Shown here: piece after piece, positions 6,663 through 11,610 of the stretch
Position numbering within the stretch: position 1 is the first letter of the stretch
Layout of the letters: every line of letters begins with the position of its first letter
From: DUZB01 sp964407525
GTDB lineage: Bacteria > Desulfobacterota > DSM-4660 > Desulfatiglandales > Desulfatiglandaceae
Length of the DNA: 11,610 nucleotides
Reading direction: 5' to 3'
NCBI GenBank assembly: GCA_964407525.1
Contig: CAYOWC010000145.1
Coordinates: forward strand, 1 to 11,610
Notes under the pieces: generated by a model
What the model was told of the DNA's origin: nothing
Seen by the model: only the letters and a program-made list of their open reading frames with translations
Databases searched by the model: none
Translations under genes and position numbers: made by a program

Positions 6663-6733
6663 TAAGCAAGTGTTTCGATACATTAATCTGGTTTTTTGTC
6701 TCTACGACTGAAGCCCGAAAGGTCAGTTCTTGA
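6650..6733 (+). pseudogene. First 27 codons of a truncated downstream gene
   Basis: An ATG at 6650 overlaps the end of the methyltransferase gene and reads MHKIISKCFDTLIWFFVS followed by nine more codons to TGA at 6731-6733. The early codons look like the start of a membrane-associated or transferase protein (basic N-terminus, then a hydrophobic stretch). The frame ends just before lpxA homology begins at 6736. I read it as the head of the next operon gene, cut off by recombination. The evidence is only position and composition. Confidence 0.35.
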
Positions 6734-6735
6734 TT

Positions 6736-7199
6736 TAATCTGTAACGGTGCTCTTCTTGCAGAACACGTCACAGTAGGAAACAATAGCTTTATTTCAGGG
6801 AATGTGTTCATTCACCAGTTCTGCAATATAGGGGATTTCGTCATGATCGCAGGGGGTGCCCGAATCATGCAGGATTGTCCACACTATTCTTTGGTTGTGG
6901 GCGCCGAAGCAGGTAAGGTTGTCAGTACCAACGCTGTGGGTTTGCGACGATCCGATTTTTCACTGGAGGATCGCAAAACCATCAAGAAGGCTTTTCAGAC
7001 GATTTTCTGGCGCCGCCTGCCCCTTTCGACAATCAAAGTGCGTCTCCGCGAAGATCCCAACCAACATGTTCAAAAATTGGCCGATTTCATAGAAGCATCC
7101 TCGAGAGGAATCTGTTCCGGACGGAAGCGGAAACAAATACCCGGCACACCCGCATCGAGGCCCGTGGAACAGATGCAAAATAATTCCACTCCTCAGTAG
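6736..7199 (+). pseudogene. 3' slice of a second, diverged lpxA
   Basis: Bases 6736-7117 align without gaps to lpxA bases 3729-4110 (offset 3007). The product (LICNGALLAEHVTVGNNSF onward) covers the last coils of the beta helix and the helical domain. The first ~130 residues are missing, including the catalytic GHLAHDC segment, and the AGHV segment reads AEHV. The frame can be read from a TTG at 6696, but no SD supports it. After RGICSG the tail differs from copy 1 and ends NSTPQ at 7199; this is probably the paralog's native end. Weak similarity may extend left to about 6703 with a small indel. It cannot be an active acyltransferase. Together with the lpxB slice it marks the remains of a second lpxB-lpxD-lpxA locus. 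Confidence 0.85.
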
Positions 7200-7309
7200 A
7201 ATTCAAACCTCAATAGAGTTTTACTAAACCATATCCGTCTGAGAGTTGGCATATAACAAACACCTAAGAAAAGCATTCACAACATTACCAAAGCAGGAGG
7301 AAATTGATC

Positions 7310-8437
7310 ATGAAAAAAACCATTTCAATCATCGTTTTCATCTCTTTTGCAGCGGGTGCGGCCTTCGCCGCCGAAGCACTCAATCCCACCTGCGATGGAA
7401 CGCCTCAATATGGAAAATCGGTAAGGGAAAGTTACCGGAAATTGCAGTGTAAAACATCGGTTTATGAAAGCGTTCCCGAGTTCGGGCTGGGCATCCGTCT
7501 GGGCATCTACCAGGCTCAGGCCGCCTGTGGGGAGGGAGCCGGACCAAAGAACATGCTTAGGCTTGAAAGGGCCGTGGAACAGGCTAAAAAACTTCAGGTC
7601 CAACTGCTTTCGTTTCCCGAGCTCTATGTTCCCGGGTACACCCTGAGTCCGGAAACGGCCAAGAAGGCAGCTGAATACAAAGATGGCCCCAGCATCACAA
7701 TGGGATGTGCAATTGCACGGAAAAACAGTATGGCCCTTTTGCTCCCCTACGCCGAGAAGGTAAACCAACCCGACGGCAGTATACACTACTACGACAGCAT
7801 TGCCATTATCAATGAAAAGGGCGTACTCCTGGATAGCTACCGGAAAACCCATCTTTATGCCCAGCAGGAAAGGGATAACTGGTCCTTTGGCAGTGGCGAT
7901 TACAAGGTCCATTCCATTTTCGGGTTCCCCGTGGGCGTGTTGAACTGTTATGAATGTGAATTTCCCGAACTATCCCGCATATTGGCCTTGAAAGGGGCCA
8001 AATTGATCGTTGGTCCCACAGCCGCCGACAATTATTATACCATGACGAACGGCAAGAGGAGCCAGGTTCCGTACCCGGATATTTCCAAAATACTTATTCC
8101 CGCATATGCTTATGCCAACAACATCTTCTTCGCCTATGCCAACCGCACTGGATATGAGCAGAGGGGGAAAGACCAATGGCATTACCGGGGAAACAGTATC
8201 GTGTGCGGACCGCACGGCGATGTCATTGTCGCAGCCAACCATGAACAAGATACATTGCTGGTAGCTGATTGCGTACCAACATACTACGGCCATACCCATC
8301 CCGAGCCGGCGTATGATTACCTGAAAGATCGACGGCCGGAATCATACCGGGAACTGCTGGCACCAAAGGCCAATTTCATGAAAGGCGGATACATTTACCC
8401 CCATTACAAGGACGGCCGGGAGATTCCTGGCAGATGA
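7310..8437 (+). CDS. Secreted nitrilase-superfamily (C-N hydrolase) enzyme
   Basis: The product is a carbon-nitrogen hydrolase that cleaves amide or nitrile bonds. The Glu-Lys-Cys triad is visible: E104 in SFPELYVPGY, K179 in YRKTHLY and C213 in VLNCYECEFPE. The fold continues with GPTAADN, AYANNIFFAYANR and GNSIVCGPHGDVI. Residues 1-21 form a signal peptide (MKK, a hydrophobic stretch, AFA cleavage site), so the enzyme is exported, which is unusual for this mostly cytoplasmic family. An extra ~40 residues with two Cys (28, 47) follow the signal. The ATG at 7310 is chosen because AGGAGG (7295-7300) precedes it by 9 nt; a TTG at 7304 is in frame but less likely. Length is 375 residues. A 31-bp gap to the protease gene suggests an operon. 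Aliphatic amidase, omega-amidase and nitrilase activities cannot be told apart. Confidence 0.9.
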   Translation: MKKTISIIVFISFAAGAAFAAEALNPTCDGTPQYGKSVRESYRKLQCKTSVYESVPEFGLGIRLGIYQAQAACGEGAGPKNMLRLERAVEQAKKLQVQLLSFPELYVPGYTLSPETAKKAAEYKDGPSITMGCAIARKNSMALLLPYAEKVNQPDGSIHYYDSIAIINEKGVLLDSYRKTHLYAQQERDNWSFGSGDYKVHSIFGFPVGVLNCYECEFPELSRILALKGAKLIVGPTAADNYYTMTNGKRSQVPYPDISKILIPAYAYANNIFFAYANRTGYEQRGKDQWHYRGNSIVCGPHGDVIVAANHEQDTLLVADCVPTYYGHTHPEPAYDYLKDRRPESYRELLAPKANFMKGGYIYPHYKDGREIPGR

Positions 8438-8468
8438 CTTATTCATTTCAAGGGAAAGGAGTGGGACG

Positions 8469-9929
8469 ATGGAGAAAGTGATTACCAGGTCAACGTACTC
8501 TCTTTTCGTGTTTCTCTTTATACTCACACTGGGATGTCGGGAAGAACACATTAAAAAAGATACAGAGGTCCTTTCCTCAACACCCGGAACAATGCCAGCC
8601 CAAAAAGACCCGGTTCTGGGACTGCAGTCTCAGCAGGCAAGAGGGGAACAGCGCATGCTTGTATTAGCGGTTAAGTTCCCCGACATAGAACCTGCTTTCC
8701 CTCTCAAACGAATTCAAAGAAAAGTTGTTCAGGGCCTCAACAGATATGTAAAAGAACAATCATATGGTTTGACAGAGATCAAGGCCGATTTTAGAGGCTG
8801 GATACAACTTCCCGATCCTATGCGAGAATACAAGGTTAGTCCGCGCAATTTTGACGTGGATAGAACGAAGGTAAAAAAGCTTATTGAGGATTCCATGACA
8901 GCCGTTGAGAACGAGGTGGATTTCTCCCAATACCAACACATATTGGTCATACCCGGGGCTTTTACAACCCCTGGGAAGGGCTACGGAATGATCTGTTATT
9001 GTGCCAATCCGGGTATGCTTTCAGGAGTTAGAAAGAATGCCGGATATGTTTCAATGGAGTCAAAAGGAGGCAAAACATTCCGGGGCGGAGTCTGCGTGGC
9101 GGCAGAAAATGCCCATCTGGGCATGTTTGCCCATGATTTCTTCCACGCCCTCGGGGGTGTACACGAAAACAAACGGCTTGTGCCGTGACTGTACGACTTT
9201 GAGCGTCAGTCTGACGCTTCCAGACTTCCCAGCTTCGCACACCATGCCATATATATGGGACCCTGGGACATCATGTCTCAACATTTCATAGAAAGAACAA
9301 AGCCCCCACAAGGGATTTCTTCCTTCACAAAGATCAAACTGGGCTGGATATCCCCTGAACAGGCGCTTCAGGTAGACCCTGGGAATACGCAATGTGTTTT
9401 TCTATCTCCACTTTCAAAAGGAGGAAAAACCCTGGCGGTAAAAATCCCCATAAAACAAAATAACGTATGGAACCATTTCTACCTGGTGGAAAACCGACAA
9501 CCTGTCGGATATGACCAGCTTCTCCCTGATAACGGGTTATTAATACTAAAGGTCAATCTTGACTCCAAAGAAGGTTCCGGTACCGTTAAGGTCATGGATG
9601 CCGCTCCGGGTTCTCGAAATTTTTCCCATGCCACATTCAAGCTGGGCGAGAACAACAGAAACAGATTCATAGATAAAAAGAACAATGTAGCAATTATCCC
9701 CCTCTGGTCTGAAAAAGGAAACCAGGGTGTTTTAATTACCACTCCTGAAAAAAGTTCTGATGCATTAAAAGCCGCTTTGCTGATACGGGAACTTTTCCAA
9801 CGCTTTCCTGAACCCAGAAATAAGAAGCAAGAGCAATTCATAAAAGCGTGCGTTACATATTTTAAAAGATCAGACTTCGAGACCTGGTATCAAACAGCCC
9901 ATGACGCAATTAAGCTTAAGATAGATTGA
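8469..9929 (+). CDS. M6-type metalloprotease-like lipoprotein with in-frame TGA (candidate selenoprotein)
   Basis: One frame runs 487 codons from ATG 8469 to the stop at 9927-9929, broken only by TGA at 9186-9188 (codon 240). A good SD (AAGGAG, 8456-8461) is 7 nt from the ATG. Residues 1-23 look like a lipoprotein signal with C23 in LTLGC. The body has M6-like segments: RMLVLAVKFPDIEP (62-75), VKEQSYGLTEIKADFRGW (94-111) and a zinc-site region HDFFHALGGVHE (222-233). The last has the HxxxHxxGxxH spacing of metzincin-like enzymes but Asp in place of the catalytic Glu. After the TGA come LYDFERQ, GPWDIM (264-269, Met-turn position) and KIKLGW, which the family also needs. A hairpin at 9201-9219 matches bacterial SECIS geometry. 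The gene is either a Sec-containing protein (U240) or a nonsense allele. Truncated at the TGA, the protein would be 239 residues and probably inactive. Confidence 0.75.
9186..9219 (+). promoter_or_regulatory. TGA codon plus bSECIS-like hairpin
   Basis: After the TGA (9186-9188) comes AGCGTCAGTCTGACGCT (9202-9218), a perfect inverted repeat. As RNA it folds with arms 9202-9207 and 9213-9218 (6 bp, plus a G-U pair 9201/9219) and a 5-nt loop AGUCU. The loop has G at its second position, about 20 nt past the UGA. Bacterial SECIS elements are described as a stem-loop just after the UGA, with a small apical loop, a G among its first two bases and a UGA-loop distance of roughly 16-37 nt. The site fits on all counts. 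It does not prove recoding. Confidence 0.45.
9189..9929 (+). CDS. C-terminal half of the M6-like protease, after the TGA
   Basis: This is the same frame as the N-terminal half, with 246 sense codons and no other stop or frameshift. It begins LYDFERQSDAS, where M6 proteins usually have P-D-LYD after the zinc motif, and continues with GPWDIM and ISSFTKIKLGWISPEQ, the Met-turn and following helix typical of the family. A beta-rich C-terminal domain follows (about residues 280-425 of the joined protein), then a helical tail. The first ATG after the TGA is at 9255, within the family core and without an SD. Independent translation from there is unlikely and would lack the zinc ligands. The intactness of this half argues that it is translated by readthrough, or that the stop is very recent. 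Confidence 0.7.
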   Translation: MYDFERQSDASRLPSFAHHAIYMGPWDIMSQHFIERTKPPQGISSFTKIKLGWISPEQALQVDPGNTQCVFLSPLSKGGKTLAVKIPIKQNNVWNHFYLVENRQPVGYDQLLPDNGLLILKVNLDSKEGSGTVKVMDAAPGSRNFSHATFKLGENNRNRFIDKKNNVAIIPLWSEKGNQGVLITTPEKSSDALKAALLIRELFQRFPEPRNKKQEQFIKACVTYFKRSDFETWYQTAHDAIKLKID

Positions 9930-10412
9930 AAAAGCAGGCTCATCCGATTTCCGAGTTCTTATTTCTTTGAAGAGGTGAAAATGTGCAATTGTCGAATAAT
10001 GATTTCATTCCCATCATCCACACCGTCATGCCGGTCCCGGATCACGTCCGGGATGACGGATCCGGCATCCAGAAGTGTAATGCGATGATGACCAACTGGA
10101 TTCCGGGTCAGGCCCGGAATGACGTAACATATATAAAACCTGGTTTATTGCTAAAAAAAGCCTCTTCTGCAGGAATTACGGATAAGAACAAGTCAAGGAG
10201 CAGACCGAAACCCGAACTTATTAACTCCCTGCGGACTATCCTGATTTTGAAAAGTACGGTAGAATCGGATGAGCATGGAGGAATGTCTGATTCGTGCATA
10301 CCCGAACATATTAGAAAGAATAGGCGTCAAAAGCGGTTGAAAAAATGAAAAACAATCGGCTTTTTAAATTTTTGAGAATACCGGATATCCGTTTTGACGA
10401 GGAAGCATCAAT
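9930..10412. other. Intergenic region with REP-like element and short open frames
   Basis: No convincing gene lies in these 483 bases. An ATG at 9981 follows a purine-rich GAAGAGGTGAAA but runs straight into the palindromic repeat; it may be a gene head cut by the repeat. Right of the repeat are two 24-codon frames: 10269-10340 (MSMEECLIRAYPNILERIGV...) and 10345-10416 (MKNNRLFKFLRIPDIRFDEE...). The stop of the second overlaps the next gene's ATG (ATGA at 10413). Neither has a good SD; they could be leader peptides or decayed coding remnants. I see no clear terminator or sigma-70 promoter. Confidence 0.4.
10024..10124. repeat. REP-like pair of inverted palindromes
   Basis: Two palindromic units face each other. 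Unit 1 (10028-10068) nests ATGCCGG/CCGGCAT around a perfect 7-bp hairpin, TCCCGGA and TCCGGGA with loop TCACG (10035-10053). Unit 2 (10100-10120) is ATTCCGGG and CCCGGAAT, 8 bp, with loop TCAGG. The outer ends CGTCATGCCGG and CCGGAATGACG are inverted repeats with one mismatch, and the inner ends (CCGGCATCCAG, CTGGATTCCGG) are too. This is the layout of a BIME-like dispersed element. Such sequences occur in many copies in delta-proteobacterial genomes and are probably mobilised by REP-associated tyrosine transposases; no such transposase is in the window. Confidence 0.8.
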
Positions 10413-11513
10413 ATGAATGATTCTAATTTTTTTGACGTTATCGTGGTGGGGGCCGGACCCGGAGGGGCCGCAGCCTCTAAACGATGCGCAGACCACGGCC
10501 TGAACACCCTGTTGATCGAAAAAAAAGAACTGCCCCGGGACAAAGTCTGTTCAGGAATGGTCATGGGACAGTGGGCCATACAGATTATTCACCAGGAGTT
10601 CGGAGACATTCCCCCATCCGTGCTCACGGACCCACCGTTACTTTCAGGCCATCGATTTTATGTGGGAAAAACGGAAATGGAAGAGCTGAAATGGCCCACC
10701 GCCCTTTCATGGCGAAAGGACCTGGATTTCTGGATGGTTCAAGGGGCTGTAAAAAGTGGTGTTACATTGAAAGATGGCGTTCGTGTTGCCCATATAACGC
10801 CGAAAAAGGAAGGGTGCCGGGTCACCCTTCAAAAAGGAGAAAAAACCGAAGAATTACATGCACGATTCATCATAGGCGCCGACGGCGGAGCTTCCATGGT
10901 CCGCAAATCCATATTCCCTGAACTGAAGGTTCGTTTCTCGGGTCCTCTCCGGGAATGTTATCGGGGCGCATTGGATTTGGATAAGAATTTTTTCCACTGG
11001 TTTTTCCCAAAGAACCTTCCGCGTCCCCGGTTTAACGTCAATCACAAAGACACTGTATTTCTGATCGAAGGCTCAGGACTTCGGGAACTCCGAAAGGAAA
11101 TCGGGGAGTTCCTTTCCCGCTACGGATTTGATCCTGATGCCCAACCTTTATGGAAAGATGGCTGTGTTATCGCAGTGTTGCACGATGATCTTCTTTCGGG
11201 AGCGTTTCAGCCCGCCAAAGGGAATGTTCTGCTGATCGGCGATGCAGCAGGGTTGATCCTGCCCATCACTTTTGAAGGGATCGGATCCGCTCTCAAAAGC
11301 GGTATTCTGGCGGCCGAAGCAATTATCAAGCATTTTGACGATGAAGAACAGGTTGCCTCTTTATACCTTAAAAGCCTCGAACCGATGTTGCAGGTCATTG
11401 GTCGACTCTGCACTGTTCAAGATCAACTCAATGCATCAAATGCGGGTGCCGACCAGTTGGCGAAATCCCTGAAAAATGCCTACCGGGAAACACTGACCAT
11501 TCAGGAGGCATAA
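10413..11513 (+). CDS. FAD-dependent oxidoreductase, geranylgeranyl reductase family
   Basis: This is a flavoprotein of the geranylgeranyl reductase (ChlP-like) group, which typically saturates double bonds in isoprenoid chains or acts on related lipids and quinones. The N-terminal dinucleotide fold is DVIVVGAGPGGAAASKRC (residues 8-25) with IEKKE (35-39). Next comes PRDKVCSGM (41-49), equivalent to the PxxKxCxG segment of the family. GADGG (155-159) and GDAAGLILPITFEGIG (276-291) complete the FAD site. Length is 366 residues, normal. The ATG at 10413 has GAGGA (10399-10403) 9 nt upstream. It stands apart from the protease gene behind a REP-like element, so it is probably transcribed separately. 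The substrate is unknown; the protein is cytoplasmic or peripheral to the membrane, with no signal peptide. Confidence 0.9.
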   Translation: MNDSNFFDVIVVGAGPGGAAASKRCADHGLNTLLIEKKELPRDKVCSGMVMGQWAIQIIHQEFGDIPPSVLTDPPLLSGHRFYVGKTEMEELKWPTALSWRKDLDFWMVQGAVKSGVTLKDGVRVAHITPKKEGCRVTLQKGEKTEELHARFIIGADGGASMVRKSIFPELKVRFSGPLRECYRGALDLDKNFFHWFFPKNLPRPRFNVNHKDTVFLIEGSGLRELRKEIGEFLSRYGFDPDAQPLWKDGCVIAVLHDDLLSGAFQPAKGNVLLIGDAAGLILPITFEGIGSALKSGILAAEAIIKHFDDEEQVASLYLKSLEPMLQVIGRLCTVQDQLNASNAGADQLAKSLKNAYRETLTIQEA

Positions 11514-11610
11514 AGGCGTCGTAACAATTCGTAACTTCTCAATAAGTTCGAGTGGATTTTATAAAAGGCTTACGCCCGCCTGCCTCGCCTAACCATCAGC
11601 AGAATGGTTC

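Noticed and set aside
5809..7117. Diversity-generating retroelement or gene-conversion cassette explanation for the lpx copies
   Set aside because: No reverse transcriptase, no A-biased substitutions; the differences are spread as in ordinary paralog divergence.
7200..7295. Promoter around TTGGCATATAAC upstream of the nitrilase gene
   Set aside because: The -35-like and -10-like words are adjacent rather than about 17 bp apart, and there is no sigma-54 spacing.
7325..7912. 195-codon minus-strand frame opposite the nitrilase gene
   Set aside because: The + strand has a complete catalytic triad, signal peptide and SD; the reverse frame is a by-product.
9983..10348. 121-codon + strand frame across the REP-like element
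   Set aside because: Its N-terminal half is the translation of the palindromic repeat, and the start has no proper SD of its own; not a gene.
1..11610. CRISPR array, tRNA or rRNA genes, IS transposase, integron attC sites
   Set aside because: I looked for regular spaced repeats, tRNA-like CCA/TPsiC segments, transposase motifs and terminal inverted repeats around the gene slices, and saw none.

Overview
The window comes from a Gram-negative (LPS-making) bacterium. I lean to Desulfobacterota (former delta-proteobacteria). The reasons are the lipid A genes, a geranylgeranyl-reductase-family flavoprotein, secreted enzymes with their own SD sites, and an intergenic palindromic repeat of a type common in that group. 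This assignment is an inference. All supported genes lie on the + strand.

Left part (1-4183): an envelope-lipid block. It holds a 5'-truncated LpxL/HtrB-type acyltransferase, then lpxB, lpxD (ATGA overlap with lpxB) and an lpxA-like gene. LpxD looks ordinary. LpxB and especially LpxA lack several residues that bind the sugar nucleotide in the classical enzymes, and no fabZ, lpxC, lpxI/lpxH or lpxK lies among them. The set may be an accessory or altered-substrate version of the Raetz pathway.

Middle (about 4111-7200): a mosaic of gene slices. The 3' end of lpxA runs into a 71-codon internal slice of a radical SAM/SPASM protein. That slice stops exactly at the start of a GT9 (heptosyltransferase-type) gene and supplies its SD. 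A DUF6165-type gene follows and is cut by a ~175-bp piece of a second, diverged lpxB. Next come a SAM methyltransferase gene on AT-rich DNA, the first codons of another gene, and a ~380-bp piece of a second, diverged lpxA. Both lpx pieces align with the upstream genes without gaps, at roughly 85-90% identity for the lpxB piece. The simplest reading is a decayed second lpxB-lpxD-lpxA locus with slices of an O-antigen-type operon recombined into it.

Right part (7310-11513): a secreted nitrilase-superfamily amidohydrolase, then, 31 bp downstream, a lipoprotein-like M6-type metalloprotease gene. The protease gene is interrupted by one in-frame TGA. A strong hairpin starts 12 nt past that TGA and has the geometry of a bacterial SECIS element. 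The zinc-site half is before the TGA and the Met-turn half after it, so the gene is either an undescribed selenoprotein or a recent nonsense allele. A 483-bp intergenic region with two inverted REP-like hairpins follows, then an FAD-dependent oxidoreductase of the geranylgeranyl reductase family.

The points most worth checking are the TGA/hairpin in the protease gene, the slice mosaic, and the altered substrate residues of LpxA/LpxB.
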